Of a DNA stretch of 64,000 bases, positions 45,746 through 54,315 are shown one piece after another (the stretch's first letter is position 1; every line of letters starts with the position of its first letter). Below the pieces are notes generated by a model, which was not told the origin of the DNA, made no database searches, and was given only the letters and a program-made list of their open reading frames with translations. The stretch is from the NCBI RefSeq assembly GCF_021295395.1, contig NZ_JAIWOU010000001.1:1989001-2053000 (forward strand). Direction: 5' to 3'. The position numbers and the translations under genes are program-made. Source of the DNA: Komagataeibacter sp. FNDCR2. GTDB taxonomy: Bacteria; Pseudomonadota; Alphaproteobacteria; Acetobacterales; Acetobacteraceae.

Positions 45746-46939
45746 ATGTCCGGCTCGCAGGCCCCATCGGTATCCCATACACGGCGTATCCTGTCCGTCG
45801 TGCTGTTCAACCTGCTGTGTTATATTGATATCGGCCTGCCGATGGCGGTCATTCCGGTTTTTGTGCATCAGGTGCTTGGCTACAACACGGTACTGGCCGG
45901 GTTCGCCGTTTCCATCCAGTATCTCGCCACCTTCGCCTCCCGCGCCAGCGCGGGACGCCAGACGGACCGCCTGGGGGCCAAGCCCACGGTGGTGAAGGGG
46001 CTGGCCATATGCACGCTGTCGGGTGTGATGCTGCTGCTGTCGGGGGTGCTGCTGCACTTCGCCATGCTCTCCATCGTGTTGCTGATACTGAGCCGCATCC
46101 TGCTGGGGGTGGGCGAAAGCTGGACCGCGACGGGCGCCATCATGTGGAATATCGGGCGGGTGGGCGCGGCCCGGACGGCGCAGGTCATTTCATGGAACGG
46201 GATCACATCCTATGGCGGGATCGCGCTTGGCGCGCCCATCGGGCAGATCCTGTCCGGCCTGCCGCTGCCTTATGGCGGGCTGACCATGGTGGGGGTGCTG
46301 TCCGCTGTTCTGGCCCTGTTCGGGTTCGTGCTGGCGCGGCGCTACGACCCCGTGCCGCCCGTGCCAGGCAGCGGGCCGCCCATGCCCTTCCGCGCGGTGT
46401 TCATGCGCGTGCTGCCCCATGGGCTGGTGCTGGCCTGTGGCTCGGTCGGGTTCGGTACGATTTCCGCCTGCCTGGCCCTGTTCTATGCCAATAACCACTG
46501 GGATGGCGCGGCCGTGGCGCTGACCGGATTCGGGCTCATGTTCTGTCTGGTCCGGTTCCTGTTCGCCCGCCAGATCGACCGCCGGGGCGGCCTGATCGTC
46601 ACCCTCGTATCGCTGCTGGTGGAAACGCTGGGGCTGGTGGTGCTGTGGCGGTGCCACACCATGGCGGGGGCGGCCATCGGGGCGATATTGACCGGGGCGG
46701 GGTTCTCGCTGGTCTTTCCCGCCATGGGGGTGCTGGCGGTCACGCGCGTGGGGCCGGAAAACAGGGGGGCCGCGCTGGGGGCGTTTTCGGTTTTTCTCGA
46801 TATCGCGGTGGGGCTGTCCGGGCCATTGCTGGGGCTGGTGATCCAGACAATGGGGTATGGCGCGCTGTTTCTTGTCTCGGCCCTGTTTACGCTGGCCGGC
46901 GTGGGTGCGACCATTGTACTGAAATTCCTGCCGCGCTGA
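45746..46939 (+). CDS. MFS transporter, YhhS-like
   Basis: A 397-residue twelve-helix major facilitator protein, probably an efflux or drug/arabinose-export type. Seen: GLPMAVIPVFVHQVLGYN in helix 1, SAGRQTDRLGAKPTV (loop 2-3 motif), LGVGESWTATGAIMWN in the region of helix 5, and RQIDRRGG in the second half. The SAGRxTDxLGxK variant resembles the YhhS/YfcJ group. I chose the ATG at 45746; the frame extends upstream without membrane-protein character. The substrate is unknown. Confidence 0.87.
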   Translation: MSGSQAPSVSHTRRILSVVLFNLLCYIDIGLPMAVIPVFVHQVLGYNTVLAGFAVSIQYLATFASRASAGRQTDRLGAKPTVVKGLAICTLSGVMLLLSGVLLHFAMLSIVLLILSRILLGVGESWTATGAIMWNIGRVGAARTAQVISWNGITSYGGIALGAPIGQILSGLPLPYGGLTMVGVLSAVLALFGFVLARRYDPVPPVPGSGPPMPFRAVFMRVLPHGLVLACGSVGFGTISACLALFYANNHWDGAAVALTGFGLMFCLVRFLFARQIDRRGGLIVTLVSLLVETLGLVVLWRCHTMAGAAIGAILTGAGFSLVFPAMGVLAVTRVGPENRGAALGAFSVFLDIAVGLSGPLLGLVIQTMGYGALFLVSALFTLAGVGATIVLKFLPR

Positions 46940-46992
46940 TCCGCGCGCAGATTGACTGACTGATATTTTCCGTGGGGAGCTGAGCTGGATAG

Positions 46993-47577
46993 ATGCAGAT
47001 TTCATCCGTTGCCGTTTTTTGTGGTTCGCGCTTCGGGGTGCGACCGGAATACGCGGCCGAGGCCCGCAAACTGGGCACAGCACTGGGGCAGGCTGGCGTA
47101 AGGCTGGTTTATGGCGGGGGCCATGTCGGGCTCATGGGGGCCGTGGCGGATGCGACGCTGGCCGCTGGCGGCACGGTTACAGGGGTCATTCCGTCCTTCC
47201 TGCATGACCGTGAGATCATGCATGAAGGGGTGACCGACCTGACCGTGACCGAAAGCATGCATGACCGCAAGGCGCTCATGTTCGCCGCGTCCGACGCCTT
47301 CGTGGTCATGCCGGGCGGGCTGGGTACGTTTGACGAGACGATCGAGATCATGACCTGGCGGCAACTGCGCCAGCATGACAAGCCGATCTATATCGTCAAC
47401 ATCGCGGGCTGGGCGGATGCGCTGCTGGCCATGGTCGATGCCTGCATTACGGATGGTTTCGCCGCCCCCACGGCGCGTGACCTGTTTGAAGTGATGCCCG
47501 ATGTCCAGACACTGATGGCGACCCTGGCGGCATTGCCCGCGCAGGCGAGCGCGCGCGACACGGTGGCAACGCTGTAA
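46993..47577 (+). CDS. LOG-family nucleotide 5'-monophosphate phosphoribohydrolase
   Basis: A 194-residue Rossmann-like protein often annotated as TIGR00730 family Rossmann fold protein. The family removes ribose 5-phosphate from nucleotides such as AMP or cytokinin ribotides. Seen: VAVFCGSRFG at the N terminus, VYGGGHVGLMGAVADA, MHDRKALM, and the signature PGGLGTFDE. Despite old annotations as lysine decarboxylase it lacks PLP motifs. The tRNA-Pro gene follows. Confidence 0.93.
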   Translation: MQISSVAVFCGSRFGVRPEYAAEARKLGTALGQAGVRLVYGGGHVGLMGAVADATLAAGGTVTGVIPSFLHDREIMHEGVTDLTVTESMHDRKALMFAASDAFVVMPGGLGTFDETIEIMTWRQLRQHDKPIYIVNIAGWADALLAMVDACITDGFAAPTARDLFEVMPDVQTLMATLAALPAQASARDTVATL

Positions 47578-47595
47578 AACTTTTCATCTATCCCC

Positions 47596-47624
47596 TTGCG
47601 TAAAAAGGCATGGGCTTGTATAGC
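47596..47624 (+). promoter_or_regulatory. Putative promoter of tRNA-Pro
   Basis: TTGCGT at 47596-47601 and TATAGC at 47619-47624 are separated by 17 bases and end nine bases before the tRNA. The preceding CCCC and TTGC match the tRNA-Lys upstream region. This is a good sigma70-type match. Confidence 0.6.
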
Positions 47625-47633
47625 CGCCTGCAA

Positions 47634-47710
47634 CGGAGTGTAGCTCAGCCTGGTAGAGCACTGTGTTCGGGACGCAGGGGCCGGAGGTTCGAATCCTCTC
47701 ACTCCGACCA
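47634..47710 (+). tRNA. tRNA-Pro (anticodon CGG)
   Basis: A 77-base cloverleaf. The acceptor stem pairs cggagtg (47634-47640) with cactccg (47700-47706), followed by A and an encoded CCA. The anticodon arm ctgtg / cgcag encloses ttcggga with anticodon CGG, reading proline CCG. The T arm contains ggttcgaatcc. A strong hairpin follows at 47717-47746. Confidence 0.97.
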
Positions 47711-47716
47711 GTTTTG

Positions 47717-47746
47717 CAGGCCGGTCACCGCAGGGTGGCCGGCCTG
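47717..47746 (+). terminator. Hairpin terminator after tRNA-Pro
   Basis: A 13-bp stem with one T-G pair (caggccggtcacc 47717-47729 with ggtggccggcctg 47734-47746) is closed by gcag. The T-tract is poor, but position and strength support 3'-end formation for the tRNA transcript. Confidence 0.7.
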
Positions 47747-47892
47747 TCTGGTTCAGGGCGTCCTGCGCCCCGGAGGTTGCGGTCGGTGGTGAAATATTTT
47801 ATCCCCAATCGCCTCATATGAGGTGCGGTCGGGCCGGATGGTTGCCCGCCATATTCTCCTCCGTTCTGTGAACTCCCGGGACCTTACCGATC

Positions 47893-48675
47893 ATGCAAGT
47901 TGCCGTCGCACCCGCGCATAATGACATGCATGCCCGGTGCGCGCCCCGGCCGGGGCCGGAACTGAGTATCATCATTCCGTGCTATAATGAGCGTGGCAAT
48001 ATCGAGCCGCTGTTCCGCGCGGTGGCCGCGGCGGTGACGCGCTATACGTGGGAACTCATCTTCGTCGATGACAATTCGCCCGATGGCACGATAGATGAGG
48101 TCTGGCGTCTGGCGCGGGCGGATAGCCGGGTGCGCGGTATCGTGCGTGTTGGCCGGCGTGGGCTGTCCTCCGCCGTGATCGAGGGGATCCTGTCTTCCTC
48201 CGCCCCGGTTGTCGCGGTGATGGACGGGGACATGCAGCATGATGAAAGCCTGCTGGAACGCATGGCCGACGCCATAACCGTGGAAGGTTACGATGTCGCG
48301 GTCGGTAGCAGGCATGTGGAAGGTGGCGACAATAGCGGACTGGCCAATGCGTGGCGGCTGCTGCTGTCAAATGCGGGCATAAGGATCGCGCAGTATTTCC
48401 TGCCCGTGCGGATCACCGACCCGATGAGCGGGTTCTTTGCCGTTCGCCGCGACCTGTTTGTAAAATCCGTCCACAAGCTGTCGGGAAGGGGATTCAAGAT
48501 TCTGCTAGATATGCTGATGGTCCAGAAGACGCCCCCCAGAATTATCGAACTGCCCTTTATCTTCCGTACCCGTCAGGCGGGTGAAAGCAAGATGGGCAAG
48601 AAGGTGCTGTTCCAGTTCGCCCAGATGATTTCCCACAACCTGCGGGCACGGAAGAAGCGGGCTGGGCACAAATAA
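47893..48675 (+). CDS. GT2 glycosyltransferase, polyprenol-phosphate mannose/glucose synthase-like
   Basis: A 260-residue family 2 glycosyltransferase resembling dolichol-phosphate mannose synthase (DPM1-like). Seen: LSIIIPCYNERGNIEPL (nucleotide-sugar binding start), FVDDNSPDGT, VMDGDMQHDE with the metal-binding DxD variant, and PMSGFFAVRRDLF. It ends without the C-terminal membrane helices found in some relatives, so it is probably a soluble or peripheral enzyme that transfers a sugar from GDP- or UDP-sugar to a polyprenyl phosphate. The actual sugar is unknown. Confidence 0.9.
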   Translation: MQVAVAPAHNDMHARCAPRPGPELSIIIPCYNERGNIEPLFRAVAAAVTRYTWELIFVDDNSPDGTIDEVWRLARADSRVRGIVRVGRRGLSSAVIEGILSSSAPVVAVMDGDMQHDESLLERMADAITVEGYDVAVGSRHVEGGDNSGLANAWRLLLSNAGIRIAQYFLPVRITDPMSGFFAVRRDLFVKSVHKLSGRGFKILLDMLMVQKTPPRIIELPFIFRTRQAGESKMGKKVLFQFAQMISHNLRARKKRAGHK

Positions 48676-48706
48676 GACCCGACCTATGATTTAAGAAAAT
48701 TAAGAG

Positions 48707-48789
48707 AGTTTTTGGTGAAGCTTTTTTCAAAAAGCTTCAGGTAACGCCGCCTTTTTTCAAAAAGGCGGCACCCAAGAACTTTTATTGTT
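48707..48789 (+). repeat. Dispersed double-hairpin intergenic repeat, complete copy
   Basis: The outer ends agtttttggtg and caccc-aagaact are imperfect inverted repeats. Inside are two perfect hairpins with near-identical loops: gaagc-tttttt-c-aaaaa-gcttc (48717-48738) and gccgcc-tttttt-c-aaaaa-ggcggc (48746-48769), seven bases apart. The right end tttattgttt supplies the treA stop codon. Three degenerate copies occur in this window. Either hairpin could end transcription from both convergent genes. Mobility is inferred from dispersion only. Confidence 0.85.
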
Positions 48790-51700
48790 TATTTTCAGTT
48801 TTTGATTCCGGCACAGCCGTACCCGCTGCATCCGGCACAGGTTTACCGTTCCCGGCAGGCTGAGCGGTGGGTGCCGCCTCTTTCGGTACCGCCGGAGGGG
48901 ATGGCGCCGTATTATTATCGGTCGATGGGCCACCTTCCTGCCCGGTTGCCGGGGCGGGGGAGGACGCAGATGCCTTGTCTGGTGCTGGTGCTGGTGCAGG
49001 CGTAGCGGCGGGCTCCGGTGTGGCGGGGGCCGATGTGCCGGGCTGCGCCGCGGGAATCGGCTGCGGCGCGGAAGCAGGGGCCACCGTGCCGTTCACCGGG
49101 GCCGGAGTATCGGCCGGGGCCGGGACAGGCGGCGCTGCCGTCTCGGTGGGTGCTGGGGACGTTGACTGTGGCTGAGATTGTGGCTGTGGCGATGCAGGTG
49201 CCTGCTGTCCGTCCGGGGTATTGTTCGCAGGCTGCGGCGTACTGGCGCTGGCATCGGTATTGGCGCTGGCCGGGGCGGCGGGCTGCGGTTGGGCTGCAGG
49301 CGGCACCAGGGTGGGCGATGACGGGGCGCTGGCCCCCACGGTGGACATCTGCGGCAGGGCCGGGGTCGGCGCCACGGGAAGTGGCGTCAGCGTGACGGAA
49401 GGCTGGGTATAGCGGCTCAGGGTATCGGCATCGCTCTGCACGCCATAGGCGTTCATGGGCGGCAGCGGCTGGGGCGATGGCTGGTCAGCCGCCGGGTTAC
49501 GGTCAAGCACCACGCGCGTATTCTGCGGGTAACGGTTCATAAGGCCCAGCAGCGTGCCATTGGTCCAGCCGAACCCGATCTGCATGGGGTATTCCCCGCC
49601 ACCCTTGCCGCCCTTGGGGCTGATATAGGGATTGACCACATCATATTTTTCCAGCAGCACGCCGGATTTTTCATAGGTGCCGATCACGCGGCCCATCCAC
49701 CGCGCCGCGATGTCGCTTGCCAGTGTGTCATAGCCGTACTGGTTGAAGCCCTTGACCGCCATCCATTGCAGCGGCGCCCAGCCGTTGGGGGAATCCCACT
49801 GCTGCCCGCTGGTGCGTTCGGTGGCGATCAGGCCGCCTATCTTGAGCAGGTTCTTGCGCACGGTTTCCGATACGGCCTTGGCCTGTTCCGGCGTGGCCAT
49901 CTGCAGGAACAGCGGCATGACCGTGGCCCCGGACAGGATGGAGGTCGATTCCCCCTTCTTCCAGTCATAATCGATGAAGGCGGCGCGCCGTTCATCCCAC
50001 AGGAAGCGGTGCAGCGCGTCGATGCGTTCCTGCGCCAGGCGGGCATAGAGGGTGGCGTTTTCCTTGTTGCCCTTCAGGTCATAGGCATGGGCCAGTGTCT
50101 GCTGCAGGTGCGGGATCAGGCTGTTGAGTTCCACCGTCAGCAGTTCGGTGGTGTGGATGGTGGACAGGGTATGGCCATCGGCCAGCCAGCGCGATGAAAA
50201 ATCCCACCCCGTTTCCGACCCGGCGCGCAGGTCGCGATAGACGTCTTCCTTCGGGCGGTCGGAATGCGCGGCGGTGGCGATATCCTGCGGGTAGCTCTCG
50301 TCACGCGGGGTGTCGCGGTCATCCCAGTGGCGGTTCATGAGCGTACCGTCGGGCAGGCGCACCACATGGCGGTAGGCGCCCCCCGGCGGTACGGAGTCCT
50401 GCCCGTCCATCCAGTAGTCATATTCCGCCTGCAGTTCGGGCAGGAAGGTGAGATAGGCCACCTGCCCGTCATGCATGGCCAGCAGGTCCACCATAAGCGA
50501 GAAGAACGGCACCTGCGAACGGCTGAGGTAATAGGTCCGGCTGCCATTGGGGATATGGCCGTACCGGTCGATCATCGAGGCCATGTCGCGCACCATGTCG
50601 CGCATGAGGTCGATCTTCTGGTTTTCGTACAGCCCGATCATGGTGAAGTAGCTGTCCCAGTAATACAGCTCACTGAAGCGCCCGCCGGGCACGACATAGG
50701 TATAGGGCAGCGCCAGAAGCGAGGAATAGGCCACCTGCGTATCAGGGGGGCGGCTCAGCACTTCCCACATGCCGTTGATGTAATCGCGCACATTTTCATC
50801 GGGGCTGCGCTGGTAGGATACGGTCTTGCGTTCAGGCAGGGTGAAGTGCTGCGCCACGAAATCCTGAAGCGAGAAGTCCGGGCGCAGCCGGGCCAGCTTG
50901 TACTCCGCCAGCAGGTCCGTCGGGGCTTCATCGGGTATGGCGTCGGCGGCGGTCTTGGCGTCGGTGTAGATATGCGCCTCGCCAATGGCCTGGAACAGGC
51001 CGTCCAGCGCGATCGATGGCGGGCGCAGATCCTGCGCCGGAGCCAGTGACGCCCCAGCCAGTGACGCCCCGGGGGCGGGTGACCGGGCCTCAGCCGCCGG
51101 GGGAGCGGGGGGGGCGCTTGTTGACGTCGCGCCATCCGCGTGCGCCGCTGTCTGCGGGCTCTGCGGGCTCTGCGGGCTCTGCGGGCTCTGCGGGCTCTGC
51201 GGGCTCTGCGGGCTCTGCGGGCTCTGCGGGCTCTGCGGGCTGGTCGTCTGGGGGGGCGCGGCCGGAATGGGGGCGGCAGGCTCCGCGCCATCGGGCGTGG
51301 GCGCTACGGCGGCGGGCGGCGTAGCGGTCTGTGCCGTGGGGGCTGGCGCGGACGCGGGGGGGGCGCTGACGGGTGCCGGTGCCGGTGCCGGAGTTGGGGC
51401 CGGGGTGGGGGCGGGGGGCGTGGCCGTGCTTCCACCGGCGGTGGTCCCGGCCGGAAGGGCAGGGGGAACGGGGCCCGGCATCACGGGGTTCGGGTTCTGG
51501 TCCGGTGGTGTCACAGGTGTCGGGGTCTGTGGTGCAGGCGGCATGGTTCCGCTCCCTGAAAGCGGTTCAGGCTTGGGCACCGAGTCGGGCTGGTCGGTCC
51601 GCGCCGCCGGTTCAGCTACCGGGCTGCCTGTCGGTTCCGGCGCAGGAGGTGCCGCTGCTGTCCGTTCCGTGCCGGTGGGCGCGGACGGGACGGCAGCGGG

Positions 51701-51853
51701 AGGCTGCGGGGGAAGGGTCTGTGATGTGGCGGATTCCGTTTCTGTCTGGCCCAGCGCGGGCGTACCCGCGCAGAGAAGACCGATGACAAGTAATCCGGCC
51801 TGCCGGGAAAAAGAGCGGGACAGAGTTGAATCGCACAGGAGGGAAATTCTCAC
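48782..51853 (-). CDS. treA: Periplasmic alpha,alpha-trehalase (GH37) with large proline-rich extensions
   Basis: Hydrolyses trehalose to two glucose. It has 1023 residues, against about 550 for typical TreA. Seen: a signal peptide (QAGLLVIGLLCAGTPALGQ), then a Pro/Ala/Thr-rich region to about residue 280 that contains ten SPQ repeats (about 205-234), the GH37 domain (about 290-790) with PGGRFSELYYWDSYF near residue 396 and QWDSPNGWAPLQW near 685 (the two trehalase signatures) and YDVVNP, then a second Pro/Ala-rich tail of about 230 residues. The start is probably GTG 51853; TTG 51886 is also in frame. The extensions may span or bind the cell envelope. Confidence 0.9.
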   Translation of the reverse strand: MRISLLCDSTLSRSFSRQAGLLVIGLLCAGTPALGQTETESATSQTLPPQPPAAVPSAPTGTERTAAAPPAPEPTGSPVAEPAARTDQPDSVPKPEPLSGSGTMPPAPQTPTPVTPPDQNPNPVMPGPVPPALPAGTTAGGSTATPPAPTPAPTPAPAPAPVSAPPASAPAPTAQTATPPAAVAPTPDGAEPAAPIPAAPPQTTSPQSPQSPQSPQSPQSPQSPQSPQSPQSPQTAAHADGATSTSAPPAPPAAEARSPAPGASLAGASLAPAQDLRPPSIALDGLFQAIGEAHIYTDAKTAADAIPDEAPTDLLAEYKLARLRPDFSLQDFVAQHFTLPERKTVSYQRSPDENVRDYINGMWEVLSRPPDTQVAYSSLLALPYTYVVPGGRFSELYYWDSYFTMIGLYENQKIDLMRDMVRDMASMIDRYGHIPNGSRTYYLSRSQVPFFSLMVDLLAMHDGQVAYLTFLPELQAEYDYWMDGQDSVPPGGAYRHVVRLPDGTLMNRHWDDRDTPRDESYPQDIATAAHSDRPKEDVYRDLRAGSETGWDFSSRWLADGHTLSTIHTTELLTVELNSLIPHLQQTLAHAYDLKGNKENATLYARLAQERIDALHRFLWDERRAAFIDYDWKKGESTSILSGATVMPLFLQMATPEQAKAVSETVRKNLLKIGGLIATERTSGQQWDSPNGWAPLQWMAVKGFNQYGYDTLASDIAARWMGRVIGTYEKSGVLLEKYDVVNPYISPKGGKGGGEYPMQIGFGWTNGTLLGLMNRYPQNTRVVLDRNPAADQPSPQPLPPMNAYGVQSDADTLSRYTQPSVTLTPLPVAPTPALPQMSTVGASAPSSPTLVPPAAQPQPAAPASANTDASASTPQPANNTPDGQQAPASPQPQSQPQSTSPAPTETAAPPVPAPADTPAPVNGTVAPASAPQPIPAAQPGTSAPATPEPAATPAPAPAPDKASASSPAPATGQEGGPSTDNNTAPSPPAVPKEAAPTAQPAGNGKPVPDAAGTAVPESKTENKQ
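51152..51241. repeat. Perfect 9-bp tandem repeat, 10 units, in treA
   Basis: The unit ctgcgggct is repeated ten times without any mismatch. On the coding strand it encodes (Ser-Pro-Gln)10. Identical synonymous codons in every unit point to recent slippage expansion. Because the unit is three codons, length changes would keep the frame. Confidence 0.97.
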
Positions 51854-52092
51854 GAGACGCCGTTTCTCCGAACAATGGAAGTCCAATCTTTGTACACTGT
51901 TCTATCTTTCATCCCTATCACAAAGGGAAACAGCCCAAATGAAAGGAAGTTCATTTCCCGGCATCGCATCTGTCATGAACGCGCCCCAACTTTCCCATGG
52001 GGGTGAATCCGGTTATGCTACCGGGGCCCCTCCCGGCCTGCGCGGCCCGAGCGTTCGTGTTTTTATGTTCCGCCAACCGGAGTTTCCGTTTC

Positions 52093-53556
52093 ATGCCCTC
52101 ATCCCTTCAGGGTCTTTCCCCGCTGGCCGCAACCGATGCCCTGTTTTTCGAGCGCGCCGGTTCCCGCCTTGGCCGCCCGGATGCCGAACGCCTTGTCCAG
52201 CAGGCGCTGGAAGGGATGGATGATGGCGAGCTTTTTCTGGAATATCGGGAAAGCGAGGTCATTTCCCTCGATGAGGGCGTGATCCGTTCCGCCACCTTCG
52301 ACACGTCTTCAGGCTTCGGCCTGCGCGCCGTGCTGGAGACGGAAACCGGCTTCGCCCATTCCGATGAAATCAGCGAAAGCGCGATCCGCCGCGCTGCCGA
52401 GACCGTAACCCAGATCCGTTCCGGCCGCACGGGTACGCTGGCGGCGGGGCCGCGCGCGACCAATCACCACCTGTATCCCGACATCAACCCGCTGGGGGAA
52501 GGGGCGTTCGCCACCCGCGCGGCGATGCTGTCCGAACTGGATTCCTATGCGCGCGGGCGCGATCCGCGCGTGGTGCAGGTCATGGCTTCCCTCTCGGCGG
52601 AGTGGCAGGCGGTGCAGATCCTGCGGCCCGACGGGCAGCGCATGGCCGATATCCGCCCGCTGGTGCGCATGAACGTATCGGTCGTGGTGGAACAGGACGG
52701 ACGGCGTGAAAGCGGTGGCCACGGGCTGGGTGGCCGTTATTCCTATTCCCGCCTGCTGGCCCCCGAGGCATGGAAAGGCGCCGTGGACGAGGCGCTGCGC
52801 ATGGCGCTGGTCAACCTGGACGCCCGCCCGGCCCCCGCGGGCGAGATGGAGGTGGTGCTGGGCGCGGGCTGGCCCGGCATCCTGCTGCACGAAGCCGTGG
52901 GCCATGGGCTGGAAGGGGATTTCAACCGTAAGGGCACATCGGCTTTCGCCGGGCTCATGGGGCAGCGCGTGGCCGCCCCCGGCGTGACGGTGGTGGATGA
53001 CGGCTCCCTGCCCGGGCGCCGTGGCAGCCTGACCATCGATGATGAAGGCACCCCCACCGGCCGCACCGTCATGATCGAGGACGGGATCCTGACCGGCTAC
53101 CTGCAGGACCGGCTCAATGCCCGGCTTATGGGCGTGGCCCCCACGGGCAACGGGCGCAGGCAGTCCTATGCCCACGCGCCCATGCCGCGCATGACCAACA
53201 CCATCATGCTGGGGGGCGACGCCACCACCGACGACATGATCCGCAGCACGAAGCGCGGGCTGTACGCCGTCAATTTCGGGGGTGGGCAGGTGGACATCAC
53301 CTCGGGCAAATTCGTGTTCGCGGCGTCGGAAGCCTACCTGATCGAGGATGGCCGCATCACCGCGCCCGTGCGTGGCGCCACCCTGATCGGCAATGGCGCG
53401 GACGCCATGACCCGGGTCACCATGATCGGGGGCGAACCCGCCCTTGACCCCGGCATCGGCACCTGTGGCAAGGCGGGGCAGGGCGTGCCGGTGGGCGTGG
53501 GCCAGCCGACCCTGAAAATGACCGGCCTGACCGTGGGGGGAACCGGCGGGTCCTGA
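52093..53556 (+). CDS. tldD: Metalloprotease TldD
   Basis: Catalytic subunit of the TldD/TldE(PmbA) protease, which opens short peptides and matures modified peptides such as microcin B17. It has 487 residues from the ATG at 52093, which has GGAG about ten bases upstream. Seen: the zinc-binding HEAVGHGLEGD (HExxxH), FNRKGTSAFAGLMGQRVA, and the C-terminal GGGQVDITSGKFVFAASEAY segment. The partner tldE is not in the window. It is convergent with pdxJ, 12 bases apart. Confidence 0.96.
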   Translation: MPSSLQGLSPLAATDALFFERAGSRLGRPDAERLVQQALEGMDDGELFLEYRESEVISLDEGVIRSATFDTSSGFGLRAVLETETGFAHSDEISESAIRRAAETVTQIRSGRTGTLAAGPRATNHHLYPDINPLGEGAFATRAAMLSELDSYARGRDPRVVQVMASLSAEWQAVQILRPDGQRMADIRPLVRMNVSVVVEQDGRRESGGHGLGGRYSYSRLLAPEAWKGAVDEALRMALVNLDARPAPAGEMEVVLGAGWPGILLHEAVGHGLEGDFNRKGTSAFAGLMGQRVAAPGVTVVDDGSLPGRRGSLTIDDEGTPTGRTVMIEDGILTGYLQDRLNARLMGVAPTGNGRRQSYAHAPMPRMTNTIMLGGDATTDDMIRSTKRGLYAVNFGGGQVDITSGKFVFAASEAYLIEDGRITAPVRGATLIGNGADAMTRVTMIGGEPALDPGIGTCGKAGQGVPVGVGQPTLKMTGLTVGGTGGS

Positions 53557-53568
53557 CCCCCCGGCGCG

Positions 53569-54315
53569 TCAGGCGCGCGCGGCGCGCATCAGCGCCTTCA
53601 TGTGGCGGATCACGGCGGGCAGGCCGTCGAAAATGGCCTGCCCGATCAGGAAATGCCCGATATTGAGTTCCATGACCTGCGGCAGCGCCGCGACCGGCGC
53701 GACATTGGCGTAGCTCAGCCCGTGGCCCGCATGGACCTCCAGCCCGCACCGCGCGGCATGGGCGGCGCCCGTGGTCAGGCGGCCCAGTTCGGTGGCGTGG
53801 GCCGTATCATCCGCCGCATCGGCGTAAGCGCCGGTATGCAGTTCCACCACCGCCGCCCCCAGCCGGGCCGCCATTTCAATCTGTACCACATCGGGGTCGA
53901 TGAAGAGCGAGACACGGATGCCCGCGTCGCGCAGGCGGGTGATACGGGGGGCGAGGGCCTGCGCCTGTCCGTGAACGTCCAGTCCGCCCTCGGTCGTGAC
54001 TTCCTGCCGCCGTTCGGGCACCAGGCAGCACGCATGCGGGCGCAGGCGGGTAGCGATGGCGGTCATTTCCTCCGTCGCGGCCATTTCCATGTTCAGCGGA
54101 ATCGCCAGTTCGGCGCGCAGGCGTTCCAGGTCGGCGTCACGGATATGGCGGCGGTCCTCGCGCAGGTGGGCGGTAATGCCATCCGCACCCGCATCCTGCG
54201 CCAGCAGGGCGGCCCGGACCGGATCGGGATGGGAGCCGCCGCGTGCGTTACGCACCGTGGCGACATGGTCGATATTCACGCCCAGCCGGATCGGGGCGGG
54301 AGAAGATGCGCTCAT
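53569..54315 (-). CDS. pdxJ: Pyridoxine 5'-phosphate synthase
   Basis: Condenses 1-deoxyxylulose 5-phosphate with 3-amino-2-oxopropyl phosphate, the product of PdxA, to make pyridoxine 5'-phosphate. It has 248 residues in a TIM barrel. Seen: [42 protein letters not shown] with the catalytic Glu region, and [17 protein letters not shown] lies before the ATG at 54315, which overlaps the pdxA stop by four bases (ATGA), so the two sequential enzymes are translationally coupled. Confidence 0.97.
   Translation of the reverse strand: MSASSPAPIRLGVNIDHVATVRNARGGSHPDPVRAALLAQDAGADGITAHLREDRRHIRDADLERLRAELAIPLNMEMAATEEMTAIATRLRPHACCLVPERRQEVTTEGGLDVHGQAQALAPRITRLRDAGIRVSLFIDPDVVQIEMAARLGAAVVELHTGAYADAADDTAHATELGRLTTGAAHAARCGLEVHAGHGLSYANVAPVAALPQVMELNIGHFLIGQAIFDGLPAVIRHMKALMRAARA

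Noticed and set aside
46993-47577. Lysine decarboxylase
   Set aside because: PGGLGTFDE identifies the LOG phosphoribohydrolase family; no PLP-binding lysine motif is present.
51152-51241. Regular tandem repeats as a CRISPR array
   Set aside because: The units are 9 bp with no spacers and lie in frame inside the treA coding sequence.
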